A stretch of DNA of 64,000 bases from assembly GCA_964441505.1 (NCBI GenBank), contig CAYTUV010000019.1:1-64000 (forward strand), read 5' to 3'. The notes beneath the pieces are model-generated. The model searched no databases. It was not told where the DNA came from and worked only from the letters and a program-made list of their open reading frames with translations. Shown here piece after piece: positions 42,931 through 51,940 of the stretch. Numbering within the stretch: position 1 is the stretch's first letter; each line of letters starts with the position of its first letter. Origin of the DNA: Fen-1258 sp964441505. GTDB lineage: Bacteria > Bacteroidota > Ignavibacteria > Ignavibacteriales > Melioribacteraceae. The translations under genes were made by a program, and so were the position numbers.

Positions 42931-44122
42931 CTATAATTTTCCTGACAGCAAAGGTAAGTTCGGGCAATACGGCGGAAGATTCGTTCCCGAAATTTTGATC
43001 TCCGCTTTAAACGAACTTGAATCAACTTATATGAAATTGAAGAACGATCCGTTATTTGTATCTGAATATGATCGGCTTCAAAAAGAATATAATGGCCGCC
43101 CGACTCCTTTAACATTTGCCGAAAGAATGACCGGGTATTATAAAGGCGCTAAAATATATTTAAAGCGGGAAGATTTGTGTCACACCGGTGCGCATAAATT
43201 GAATAATGCAATCGGACAAATTTTAATTGCAAAAAGACTAGGCAAGAAGAGAATCATCGCGGAGACAGGTGCAGGACAGCATGGAGTTGCTACTGCCACA
43301 GTCTGCGCAAAGTTCGGGTTGCAATGTATTGTTTATATGGGAGAAACAGACATTGAGCGGCAGAAACCGAATGTCTTCAGAATGCAGCTGCTCGGTGCTG
43401 AAGTGCGCCCTGTTTCATCCGGCAGTAAAACACTTAAGGATGCTACCAACGAAGCCATCAAAGATTGGGTTTCCAATGTTGAAGATACTCATTACATCAT
43501 CGGTTCGGTTGTTGGTCCGCATCCCTATCCAATGATTGTCCGCGATTTTCAATCAATCATTGGTATCGAGACAAAAGAACAAATCCTTAAGGCAGAGAAT
43601 GAATTACCGGATCATATCGTTGCGTGTGTTGGAGGAGGATCAAACGCCATCGGAATATTTTATCCCTTCATTAATGATGAAAATGTTTCACTCATCGGTG
43701 TTGAAGCTGCGGGACTTGGAATTAATTCGGGTAAACATTGCGCAACACTCACATTAGGCGAGCCGGGAATATTTCAGGGAATGAATACTTATCTCCTTCA
43801 GGATGAGAACGGACAGGTATCCGAAGTCCATTCAATTTCTGCCGGCCTGGATTATCCTGCTGTCGGTCCCGAACATTCTCTTCTGAAAGATATTGAACGT
43901 GTAAAATATTTTTCAATTACAGACGAAGAAGCTCTCAGAGGAATTCATACGCTGACACGGCTTGAGGGAATTCTACCAGCTCTTGAAAGCGCACATGCAG
44001 TTGCCTATCTGGAAAAATTTATCGGGACAACTTCTCAAGATGAAATTGTAGTAGTAAACATCAGCGGCAGAGGCGATAAAGATCTGTCAACCATCATCAA
44101 TCACTCTGAGAAGTTGACTTAA
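42923..44122 (+). CDS. trpB: Tryptophan synthase beta chain
   Basis: The 399-residue PLP enzyme has cofactor Lys K92 in HTGAHKLNN, GAGQHGVATAT, the CVGGGSNAIG phosphate loop and late residues SAGLDYPAVGPEHS. It condenses indole with serine. The standard TrpB1 length and motifs are present, and trpA follows, so it forms the usual alpha2-beta2 complex. Confidence 0.97.
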   Translation: MNNYNFPDSKGKFGQYGGRFVPEILISALNELESTYMKLKNDPLFVSEYDRLQKEYNGRPTPLTFAERMTGYYKGAKIYLKREDLCHTGAHKLNNAIGQILIAKRLGKKRIIAETGAGQHGVATATVCAKFGLQCIVYMGETDIERQKPNVFRMQLLGAEVRPVSSGSKTLKDATNEAIKDWVSNVEDTHYIIGSVVGPHPYPMIVRDFQSIIGIETKEQILKAENELPDHIVACVGGGSNAIGIFYPFINDENVSLIGVEAAGLGINSGKHCATLTLGEPGIFQGMNTYLLQDENGQVSEVHSISAGLDYPAVGPEHSLLKDIERVKYFSITDEEALRGIHTLTRLEGILPALESAHAVAYLEKFIGTTSQDEIVVVNISGRGDKDLSTIINHSEKLT

Positions 44123-44138
44123 TTATAGGAGTAATCAG

Positions 44139-44966
44139 ATGTCTTACATCTCAAAATACATCCATGAACTTAATTTGAAGAACTGGAAAGCGTTGTCAAT
44201 CTTTTTAACGGCAGGCTTCCCCGATAAAAATCATTTTATTGATCTCGCTAAAAAAGTATTGGATGCAGGTGCCGATATGATAGAACTAGGAATTCCGTTC
44301 AGTGATCCTTTGGCTGACGGTCCGGTTATCCAGGCATCATCAAAAATTGCACTCGACAACGGTGTGAATCTTAAAGATGTGTTTGCATATTCTGAAGCTA
44401 TCAATGCATATAGTCAAAAACCAATCATTCTTATGGGGTATGCTAATCCAATCAGAAAATATGGAATTGATAATTTCTTTAAAGATGCTGTTAACTCCGG
44501 AGTAAAAGGATTGATTGTGCCGGATGTTCCGCTGGAAGAATATGAATCATTTTTCAATGGATCAGAATTAAAATCAGATCAGATTCAATATTTCAGATCG
44601 CAATTAGATGTAGTATTATTAACTACACCTACTTCATCGGATGAGAGGGTCACGGCTATTGATTCACGAAGCAGAGGATTCGTCTACTGTGTTAGTGTAG
44701 CAGGAACCACTGGAGTGAATAATAGTTTCAGTATCAACACTGAGGATAATTTGAGAAGGACTTATTCCCTTCTTAATAAAAATAAGATGCTGATCGGTTT
44801 TGGAATTTCTGAACCGGAAGATATTGCAAACTTCTCTCCATATTGTGATGGAGTTATTGTCGGCAGCAGAATTATCAAATCTTTACTTGATGGCGACAAA
44901 CTGGGTGATACACTGAAGATAATCTCCGGTTTAAGTGCTGCTTGCGACTGCGTTAAAAGCTATTAA
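44139..44966 (+). CDS. trpA: Tryptophan synthase alpha chain
   Basis: The 275-residue barrel shows ALSIFLTAGFPD, catalytic E49 in MIELGIPFSDP and D60 in LADGP, and GTTGVNN and GFGIS near the phosphate site. It splits indole glycerol phosphate and passes indole to TrpB. ATAGGAG precedes the ATG. The stop overlaps the end of the convergent acetyltransferase gene. Confidence 0.96.
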   Translation: MSYISKYIHELNLKNWKALSIFLTAGFPDKNHFIDLAKKVLDAGADMIELGIPFSDPLADGPVIQASSKIALDNGVNLKDVFAYSEAINAYSQKPIILMGYANPIRKYGIDNFFKDAVNSGVKGLIVPDVPLEEYESFFNGSELKSDQIQYFRSQLDVVLLTTPTSSDERVTAIDSRSRGFVYCVSVAGTTGVNNSFSINTEDNLRRTYSLLNKNKMLIGFGISEPEDIANFSPYCDGVIVGSRIIKSLLDGDKLGDTLKIISGLSAACDCVKSY

Positions 44967-45475
44967 TTAAACAGATCTGCTAATTTACCTATTGCTTCTC
45001 CGGTAACACGAAAGACAGTCCATTCATCCATAGGATGTGCTCCAAGTTTTTTGTAGAAATTAATTGCAGGTTCATTCCAATCAAGCACACTCCATTCAAT
45101 TCTTCCGCAATCTCTTTCAATTGCAAGTTTACCAAGATAAGTCAGAAGAAGTTTACCTATTCCCTCTCCGCGTAATTCCGGCTTTACAAAAAGATCCTCA
45201 AGATAGATCCCCGGTTTACCAAGAAACGTTGAGAAATTGTGAAAGAAGAGGGCGAATCCAGCGGGTTCATTTTTGAAATCGGCCAGTAGGACTTCTGCAG
45301 TTCTTCTCTTCCCGAATAGATTTTCTTTTAGAAGATTCTCTGTTGCAACAACTTCGTGTGACAGTTTTTCATATTCGGCAATTCCTTTAATTAAACTGAG
45401 TATCAAAGGCACATCGGCTTCAGTTGCAAATCGAAGAACTATATCCGGATTTTTTGTTTTTATCAGATTATCCAT
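44963..45475 (-). CDS. GNAT-family N-acetyltransferase
   Basis: The 170-residue protein has the acetyl-CoA loop LRGEGIGKLLL and the preceding YLEDLFVKPE strand. The later segment WSVLDWNEPAINFYKKLGA is typical of diamine/amino-acid N-acetyltransferases. It transfers an acetyl group to a small amine. The substrate is not clear. It is convergent with trpA and has AAGGA upstream at a long spacing. Confidence 0.88.
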   Translation of the reverse strand: MDNLIKTKNPDIVLRFATEADVPLILSLIKGIAEYEKLSHEVVATENLLKENLFGKRRTAEVLLADFKNEPAGFALFFHNFSTFLGKPGIYLEDLFVKPELRGEGIGKLLLTYLGKLAIERDCGRIEWSVLDWNEPAINFYKKLGAHPMDEWTVFRVTGEAIGKLADLFN

Positions 45476-45520
45476 TTCAGATTTGTATCCTTAAAGCTAT
45501 AGTTCATAAATGATTCTCCT

Positions 45521-45745
45521 TGCTGAACGCACATAGGCGTCAACTTAACGATGAATTTTTATTAACAACTCCGGCATTCATGCTGGAGAATACAAACTCA
45601 CTCAAAATTCTGGACTTTAGTCCAAAACAGAGTAACAATTTGGGCTAAAGCCCTTGGTTTTTGTGCTCTTGTTTTTTCCCCCGACTTAAAAAGTCGGGGT
45701 TATAGCAATAAACTTCTACTAAGTTGACGCTAATGTGCTGAATGC
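45521..45745 (+). repeat. MITE-like element with inverted ends and flanking direct repeats
   Basis: The ends share GCGTCAACTTA (45537-45547) and TAAGTTGACGC (45720-45730), extended imperfectly by CACAT/ATGTG. TGCTGAACGC and TGCTGAATGC flank them as a 9 of 10 direct repeat. Internal palindromes include CTCCGGCATTCATGCTGGAG, GGGCTAAAGCCC and CCCGACTTAAAAAGTCGGG. The layout matches the element at 25322. No coding frame. It fills most of the gap 45476-45787. Confidence 0.72.
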
Positions 45746-45787
45746 AGCAGGGTATTTACCCTAAAAGATTAATGATAAGTAAAATAA

Positions 45788-46405
45788 CTACTTTATTTCA
45801 ATATCCCATTGATCAAGTAGTGCAACGACATCAGGCAAAGAGAATTTCGCTTTTCTGATATTATTTTTGGTCGGGTCGATACGGTAATTCTTCGCGTCAG
45901 TTAAATCTGCCGACGATAAATTTGTGTTCGCGAAAGTTGTATTAAGCAGATCGGTATCAATTAGACTGGCTTTCGAAAGATTAGTTTTTTCAAAATCCGT
46001 GTTACGGGCTTCGCATGAGATTATTTGAGTGGAGCGAAGATCCATTGCCGTGAATATTGAATCATTCATTTTGCACTTGATAAAGTCTATCTGTACCGGC
46101 TGGCAAATCTTTGTCCAGTCAATACCGATCAATTTGCAGTTCTCGAATTTCACATTAAGGAAAGAACTGTTTATAACTTTCGAGATACTCAAATCGCTGT
46201 TCTTAAAAAAACATTTTTCAAACCGGCATGAATTGAACGAAGCGTTAATCAGAACAATACTATTGAACACGCAATTATAAAACTCGATATTACTGAGTTG
46301 TGCATTTCGCAATGAGAATTTTTCAAAGACTGTCTCTTCATAATAGCTTTGCACAAACTGGAATTGTTCAGATTGCTCTTCCGGGGAAAGGTTTGGTTCA
46401 TTCAC
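45788..46405 (-). CDS. Pentapeptide-repeat protein
   Basis: The 205-residue protein has runs of the A(N/D)LXX-type five-residue repeat (LSNIEFYNCVF, FENCKLIGIDW, TDFEKTNLSKASLIDTDLLN, ANLSSADL), which form a right-handed quadrilateral helix. There is no transmembrane segment or signal peptide. The function is unknown. Some members mimic DNA or bind gyrase, but nothing here supports that specifically. Confidence 0.8.
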   Translation of the reverse strand: MNEPNLSPEEQSEQFQFVQSYYEETVFEKFSLRNAQLSNIEFYNCVFNSIVLINASFNSCRFEKCFFKNSDLSISKVINSSFLNVKFENCKLIGIDWTKICQPVQIDFIKCKMNDSIFTAMDLRSTQIISCEARNTDFEKTNLSKASLIDTDLLNTTFANTNLSSADLTDAKNYRIDPTKNNIRKAKFSLPDVVALLDQWDIEIK

Positions 46406-46507
46406 TTAATAAACTCGAACATATAATTGTTGTTTTAAAATGATTGATTAATTCTGCCTGCTGGTTTGAGAGTCAAAAGAAACGCAAACGCATATCGGAA
46501 TAAGAGA

Positions 46508-47185
46508 TTAGTACAAGGGTATTTTTTTTACTATAAGGTCCATCCCGTTTGAAATTGCATTATCCAATGGCGGAAATAATTCCGCAGCACTGCTATACAT
46601 ATAACCCTCTTCCCCCACAACCTCTGCTTTCCAAAGAACCCGGCCATCCTTCAATGAGATTAAATAATAAGCGAAATTACACGAAATTATTCGTCTTTTT
46701 CCAAATTGGTAACCTGTTATGATATTTCCATTTTTCTTTTTACAGCTATCAATAATCCCAATGAGCATTGCGTCAGTTGAATCACTGAGTACGTCATACC
46801 CAAGTTCCGAGTTAGAAAATCTTTTTAGGTCTAATCGCCTTTTCTTCTCAATTGAATAAATTACTTTGGATATGGCCGATGAATCATTCGAAATGGCGGT
46901 ATCGATATCTGAAACTACAAATTTTATCGCCGGATGTTCCTTCTCTAACAAATTAATAAAATGATTCGTCGAATAGAATGTTCCGTTATCAGTAGTATCA
47001 TCGGGTACCATTGGAAGAAGCGATACCGATCTGATTTTATACGATTCTATCTTCGGAGATTGATAGATTGATATAATTTCATTCCAGGGCCAGACAAAGT
47101 TTCGAGAAGCTTCATTGCAGGCAGTACTAAAAGGAAAAATTAAGAGAGCAACCGGAGTTAATAAGATAAACTTTATGCTGCGCAT
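46508..47185 (-). CDS. Probable lipoprotein of unknown function
   Basis: The N-terminal hydrophobic segment ends in STAC at residue 23, a weak lipobox. The following 200 residues contain SVLLPMVPDDTTDN-like and LKDGRVLWKAEVVG segments. These are seen in CsgG/DUF799-type outer-membrane lipoproteins that compute a stress value and a display string, but the match is loose. A good GGGAGG ribosome site precedes the ATG. Confidence 0.5.
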   Translation of the reverse strand: MRSIKFILLTPVALLIFPFSTACNEASRNFVWPWNEIISIYQSPKIESYKIRSVSLLPMVPDDTTDNGTFYSTNHFINLLEKEHPAIKFVVSDIDTAISNDSSAISKVIYSIEKKRRLDLKRFSNSELGYDVLSDSTDAMLIGIIDSCKKKNGNIITGYQFGKRRIISCNFAYYLISLKDGRVLWKAEVVGEEGYMYSSAAELFPPLDNAISNGMDLIVKKIPLY

Positions 47186-47361
47186 TTATGCCCTCCCGCA
47201 AGCAATTATTAAAATAGTTCCAATTGCAATAAAAACTTGCACTATTTTCTCAATTATGTCAACACCAAAATTGGACAATATTTCTGTATAATCTTTGTAA
47301 TGATTACATTCTAAAATGATTTTGATTAGATGATAATATTTTAGATATACTGAGGAAATAC

Positions 47362-48291
47362 TTAGACAGCCAGAACAGATTGCTCAAGACCCATAGTCAT
47401 TTTTTCAATGTCTTTATTGATGCGATGTTCATCACCCCAGTCGCTCCAATAAACATCATTGACTTCCAAAACGTTAAGATGATTCGGTATTATTTCTAAA
47501 ACGTATTTGGAAAAATTTACAGATGGCAGATATTTATAAAAACGCTTGACCATTGTCTCTTCGATTGTTGAACCGAACTTGTTCCGTATTGGCTGAAACG
47601 CACCAAAAAGCTCCGGGATACACCGGCTTATATATTTTATGAAGGCAGAACATTTTCCAACCATTACAAATGTATTTATCAAACATCCCCTGTTAATGAG
47701 TTCCGTTGTTAAATTACTGTCAGGTTTTTCAATGAACTTTTTTACATTAAATATTTTTGATTCCCCATCACTGAATAATTCTCTTGTCGGTTCAATCCAG
47801 CCATAACCAGATTCGTTTTTCTTTGTGCGTATCCCCAGCAGTACAATTGATTTTGGATTTTCATCTACAAATTGTTTAGCCTTCTCAACATGCTGTATGA
47901 ATCTTTTTTCTTCAATAATAAAATGATCGGAAGGAAATATTGCAACGGTTGCATCGGGATTAATATAATCAACCTTTAGAAGCGGGTAGAGAATTCCGGC
48001 GCTCGTATCACGTAAACAGGGTTGTTCCAGAATTGTTACTTGCGGATTTTTTTTTAATTCATACTGTACATATTCACGATGATCGACGCTTACCACTGCA
48101 AATAAGAGACTGGGAGGAATTAACATGGCCGCACGGTCCACAGTGTGTTGAAACATGGAACGTGTGCCTATAAAAGTGCAATATTGCTTGGGCCGATGAT
48201 AACCGTAGACATTTGTTACAAATCTCTGCAGTCTGATTCCCTCGCCCCCGGCAAGAATTATCCCCATTAAATTTTTACTATTCTTCTGCAC
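47362..48291 (-). CDS. Mannose-1-phosphate guanylyltransferase-like sugar nucleotidyltransferase
   Basis: The nucleotide-binding opening GIILAGGEGIRLQ, then RPKQYC, AIFPSDHFI and the late FIEKPD mark a GDP-mannose pyrophosphorylase-type enzyme that makes NDP-sugars from sugar phosphate and NTP. The catalytic core is complete, but the C-terminal isomerase domain of bifunctional ManC is absent. The first codon appears to be GTG at 48291, with ATG at 48267 (MGIILAGG) as the alternative. The substrate could be another hexose phosphate. Confidence 0.8.
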   Translation of the reverse strand: MQKNSKNLMGIILAGGEGIRLQRFVTNVYGYHRPKQYCTFIGTRSMFQHTVDRAAMLIPPSLLFAVVSVDHREYVQYELKKNPQVTILEQPCLRDTSAGILYPLLKVDYINPDATVAIFPSDHFIIEEKRFIQHVEKAKQFVDENPKSIVLLGIRTKKNESGYGWIEPTRELFSDGESKIFNVKKFIEKPDSNLTTELINRGCLINTFVMVGKCSAFIKYISRCIPELFGAFQPIRNKFGSTIEETMVKRFYKYLPSVNFSKYVLEIIPNHLNVLEVNDVYWSDWGDEHRINKDIEKMTMGLEQSVLAV

Positions 48292-48684
48292 AATTAGCCG
48301 AATTTATTGAGTTTACATCGAATTAACTTCAGGATGACTGCAAACGGCAATGAGGCATAAAATAACTGCCTTAGTACTAATCAATATATCAAACTACAGT
48401 TCGTTCAGAATCTTCACCCAGGAAAAGATGCCCGGCTGGTAGCATCGTTTACTGAGTAATCATATTTCAATTTTGTCTTTCATAAAAATTGTATCAGACA
48501 AATTTATTATCGGAAGAACCAATAAAAAGTTTAATTCAGATTCGAATATTTTTTTAAAGGCTACAGGATTATTTCGATGAGTGAATGGGCAAAGGTCTTG
48601 GATTAAAGCTGAGAAGCCGGTTTTTGTCGTTTTTAGAGGAGAAATAAATCAAAATCGGTTTTAATAACGAAAACGAATCAGTCG
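48292..48684. other. Intergenic region, nothing clear
   Basis: This AT-rich 393-base stretch lies between the hisIE stop and the guanylyltransferase start. I see no gene or recognised RNA. AATAACGA and TCGTTATT (48663-48689) form a hairpin at the hisIE end that may help terminate the his operon, but its T-tract is weak. Confidence 0.4.
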
Positions 48685-49299
48685 TTATTTATTCTTCGAT
48701 GGGTGTCGTTCTACAAGTTTAGAGGTTACTTCATCAAATTCAATTTCCTGCTCGGCTAACATTACCAGAAGATGGTATATCAGATCTGAAGTTTCATTGA
48801 TGATTTCATTTTTATCCCGGTTCTTTGCCGCAATAACAGTCTCTACTGCCTCTTCCCCCACTTTCTGTATAATTCTATCGGCACCCTGCTGAAACAGTTT
48901 TGTTGTATAAGAATTCTCAGGTAGTTGAACCTTTCTCTCTTTAATCAATTCACTCAATTGATTAAGAAAATCAATCTTCTTCTTTTCAATTCCAAAACAT
49001 GAATAGCTTCCAAGATGACATGTAGGCCCAACTGGATTTGCATATACAAGAAGTGAATCGTTATCGCAATCCTTCATCATCTTCACAAGATTCAAATAAT
49101 TGCCGGATGTTTCCCCCTTTGTCCACAAACTATTCCTGGTTCTGCTGAAGAATGTAACAAGTTTTGTCTCAACAGTTTTAGCAAATGCTTCTTTGTTCAT
49201 AAATCCGAGCATCAAAACCTGATTGGTTTGCGCGTCACAAACAATCGCGGGGATCAATCCGCCAAGTTTTTCAAAATTCAGTTCATCTTTATTTATCAT
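48685..49299 (-). CDS. hisIE: Bifunctional phosphoribosyl-AMP cyclohydrolase / phosphoribosyl-ATP pyrophosphatase
   Basis: The HisI domain (about residues 1-115) has CDNDSLLVYANPVGPTCHLG and SCF, the zinc-binding Cys set. The HisE domain (about 118-204) has TTKLFQQGADRIIQKVGEEAVETVIA and DLIYHLLVML. It hydrolyses phosphoribosyl-ATP and opens the purine ring, steps 2 and 3. It overlaps hisF by 4 bases and is the last gene of the operon. Confidence 0.95.
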   Translation of the reverse strand: MINKDELNFEKLGGLIPAIVCDAQTNQVLMLGFMNKEAFAKTVETKLVTFFSRTRNSLWTKGETSGNYLNLVKMMKDCDNDSLLVYANPVGPTCHLGSYSCFGIEKKKIDFLNQLSELIKERKVQLPENSYTTKLFQQGADRIIQKVGEEAVETVIAAKNRDKNEIINETSDLIYHLLVMLAEQEIEFDEVTSKLVERHPSKNK

Positions 49300-50048
49300 A
49301 ATCGTACATCCATTCCTTTTGAGTGTAAATATTGTTTCAAATCTTTTATAGACAATTCTTCATCATGGAAAAGACTAGCAGCCAGACATGCATCAACGCC
49401 GATATTGAAAGCATCGAGAAAATGTTTACTTTCCCCTGCACCACCGGAGACAATCACCGGTATGGTAACATTTTGAAGAACTTGTTCGAGAAATTCCAGA
49501 TCATAACCTTTTTTAGTGCCGTCATGGTCCATAGATGTAAGCAGAATTTCCCCCGCTCCTAACTCCGCAACTTTTTTACACCATGCTAAACCTTCAAAAT
49601 CAGTTTCCTCTTTTCCCCCATTAATAAATATTTTTTTAATTGATCCGACTCTTTTCACATCAACAGCCGCGACTACTGCCTGGCTTCCAAATCGTTTGGC
49701 AGCTTCTGATATCAGAGAAGGATTATTCACGATTGATGTGTTAAGAGATACCTTGTCAGCCCCGGCTCGTAATAATGATTCGATATCAGATAATTCGGAA
49801 ATACCTCCGCCAACAGTAAATGGAATTCTTATAACTTTTGCGACTTCTTTGACCAGTTCGAGCAGAGTCTTTCTTTTTTCTATTGAAGCGGTGATGTCAA
49901 GAAATACAAGTTCATCGGCGCTCTCCTCATAATATCTTTGAGCCAGTTCAACTGCTGAACCCGCATGACGAAGTTCAACAAAATTGACACCTTTGACAAC
50001 CTGCCCGTTTAAAACGTCTAGACACGGAATAATTCTTTTACTTACCAA
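49296..50048 (-). CDS. hisF: Imidazole glycerol phosphate synthase cyclase subunit
   Basis: The 250-residue barrel has catalytic D11 (RIIPCLDV) and D130 (VAAVDVKRVG), with two phosphate sites (VGGGIS, VSGGAGE). A TTG at 50048 appears to be the start, overlapping the end of hisA by 11 bases. It uses ammonia from HisH to form imidazole glycerol phosphate and AICAR. Confidence 0.95.
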   Translation of the reverse strand: MVSKRIIPCLDVLNGQVVKGVNFVELRHAGSAVELAQRYYEESADELVFLDITASIEKRKTLLELVKEVAKVIRIPFTVGGGISELSDIESLLRAGADKVSLNTSIVNNPSLISEAAKRFGSQAVVAAVDVKRVGSIKKIFINGGKEETDFEGLAWCKKVAELGAGEILLTSMDHDGTKKGYDLEFLEQVLQNVTIPVIVSGGAGESKHFLDAFNIGVDACLAASLFHDEELSIKDLKQYLHSKGMDVRL

Positions 50049-50757
50049 ACTTTGCCAGCTCCCTTAAATCAATTTTGTTTTCGTAGATTGCCTTGCCCAC
50101 TACAACAGCATCACAATTCATTTCAGTAAGACCATCAAAATCGCTCATTCCCTTGATACCGCCGGAAGCAATTATGAATATCTCTGGAAATGCCTCTTTC
50201 AACCCTCTATAAAGCCTCAGGTTCGGACCTTCCAGCATACCGTCCTTATCGATGTCGGTGATGAGGAAATTATTTAATCCGTATCCAATACATTGGTTGA
50301 TATAGGCACTTATTTCAAGACTGGTATTCTCTTTCCATCCCCGTTCAACAACTTCACCCTTTTGAGTGTCGGCAGCTATTATGATTTTATCTAGTGGAAT
50401 AGTTTGAAGCACTTTTTCGAACTCAGCTTTATTTACAAATGGAAGTGATCCGATAATAACTTTATTCACGCCAAGTGAGAAGAGATGTAGAATATCTTCA
50501 GTGCTTCTGATTCCTCCACCGAACTGGATTTTCAATTTTGTATTCTGTTTTATCTCTTCAAGTTTTTTGAATGTTGAGATCTCTCCGTCTTTCGCACCGG
50601 ATAAATCAACAATATGAATCCATTCAAAACCAAATTCATCATAGATTTTGATCTGATCCAACGGATTTTCGAAATAACTTTTTGCCGTGGCGAAATCCCC
50701 TTTTTGAAGCCGGACAGCTTTTCCGTCAAGTATGTCTATTGCTGGTATAATTAACAT
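50038..50757 (-). CDS. hisA: Phosphoribosylformimino-AICAR ribotide isomerase
   Basis: The 239-residue barrel with MLIIPAIDILDGKAVRLQKGDF (Asp8), FGGGIRS, ITDIDKDGMLEGPN (second catalytic Asp) and ASGGIKG carries out the Amadori isomerisation before HisF. It overlaps hisH by 7 bases. Confidence 0.95.
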   Translation of the reverse strand: MLIIPAIDILDGKAVRLQKGDFATAKSYFENPLDQIKIYDEFGFEWIHIVDLSGAKDGEISTFKKLEEIKQNTKLKIQFGGGIRSTEDILHLFSLGVNKVIIGSLPFVNKAEFEKVLQTIPLDKIIIAADTQKGEVVERGWKENTSLEISAYINQCIGYGLNNFLITDIDKDGMLEGPNLRLYRGLKEAFPEIFIIASGGIKGMSDFDGLTEMNCDAVVVGKAIYENKIDLRELAKFGK

Positions 50758-51338
50758 AATTCCACAAAGTTTTTAATTAATTGAATTCCGGCTTGACCGG
50801 ATTTTTCCGGATGAAACTGCACTCCGTAGTAATTCTCCTTCTCCATCGAGGCTGTAAAATCAACTCCATAATTACAGATTGAGGTTGTCTGTTCATTAAC
50901 AGGTACATAATATGAATTTGCAAAATAGAAATGCTCTCCGTCTATAATTCCAGCGAATAGTTTTGAAAACTTTGAATGATTCACCCGGTTCCATCCCATA
51001 TGCGGGACTTTCACTTTTGTATTATCAAACTTGTCTGTATCGACCGGGAATATGCAAAGACCCATCACGTTTCCCTCTTTCGATTTTTCACACATAAGCT
51101 GCATGCCAAGGCAAATTCCGAGAATCGGTTTTTTATTTACCCGAAGCATGGTGAACAGATTGGTCATGTGAAGTCTTTTTATGGCGAACGATGCTTCACC
51201 TACACCGGGAAATATTATTTTCGATGCACTCACTAAATCACCTTCTCGATTCGTAATTACATATTCACATTTCAGTTCATCAAGAACATTTGCAACTGAT
51301 GCAGTATTCCCAGCGCCATAATCTATCAGTGCAATCAT
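50751..51338 (-). CDS. hisH: Imidazole glycerol phosphate synthase glutaminase subunit
   Basis: The 195-residue class I glutaminase has MIALIDYGAGN, nucleophile Cys in GICLGMQLM and FHPEKSG (His and Glu). It feeds ammonia to HisF. It overlaps hisB by 4 bases. Confidence 0.95.
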   Translation of the reverse strand: MIALIDYGAGNTASVANVLDELKCEYVITNREGDLVSASKIIFPGVGEASFAIKRLHMTNLFTMLRVNKKPILGICLGMQLMCEKSKEGNVMGLCIFPVDTDKFDNTKVKVPHMGWNRVNHSKFSKLFAGIIDGEHFYFANSYYVPVNEQTTSICNYGVDFTASMEKENYYGVQFHPEKSGQAGIQLIKNFVELC

Positions 51339-51940
51339 ATCAATCCTTTTGTTGAAGGTAAACTACCCATATTTCTGGAATCAAATTTAAAAGCATTGTT
51401 CAATGCCCTCGCGAACGCTTTAAATATTGCTTCTGCTTTATGATGATCGTTCTCTCCCTGCGCTTTTATATGAATATTCGCACGTAGACCGATTGACAAT
51501 CCTCTGAAAAACTCTTTGAATAATTCAGTCGGAAATTCACCAACCTTGTCACGCTTAAATTTACAGTCAAATGATAAGTAAGAACGCCCGCCAAGATCAA
51601 TAGCACATTGTGCAAGGGCATCATCCATCGGCAACATGAAACCAAACCGTTCAATGCCTTTGCGGTCTCCAAGCGCTATGCTTAGAGCCTCACCCAAAGC
51701 TATTCCCACATCCTCTACGCTATGATGCTCATCTATGTACAAATCACCTCTAACTTTAATTTCCAAATATATATTCGAATGTTTTGCCAATTGTTCAAGC
51801 ATATGATCGAAAAAACCGATTCCGGTTTTAATCCTGGATTTACCTGGAAGATCCAGATCTAATTTTATCTTGATATCTGTTTCGTTCGTTTTTCTGTTAT
51901 GAACCGCTTTACGTAATATTTTAGCATCATTCTTTTTCAT
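51335..51940 (-). CDS. hisB: Imidazoleglycerol-phosphate dehydratase (single-domain)
   Basis: The 201-residue dehydratase has the metal-binding motifs FFDHMLEQLAKHS, DEHHSVEDVGIALGEAL, and a late HHKAEAIFKAFARAL. The histidinol-phosphatase half of enterobacterial HisB is absent, so that step must be done elsewhere (no candidate in the his operon; the metallophosphoesterase at 55408 is upstream but not an obvious fit). Confidence 0.95.
   Translation of the reverse strand: MKKNDAKILRKAVHNRKTNETDIKIKLDLDLPGKSRIKTGIGFFDHMLEQLAKHSNIYLEIKVRGDLYIDEHHSVEDVGIALGEALSIALGDRKGIERFGFMLPMDDALAQCAIDLGGRSYLSFDCKFKRDKVGEFPTELFKEFFRGLSIGLRANIHIKAQGENDHHKAEAIFKAFARALNNAFKFDSRNMGSLPSTKGLI

Noticed and set aside
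51335..51940. Bifunctional HisB with phosphatase domain
   Set aside because: At 201 residues only the dehydratase motifs are present.
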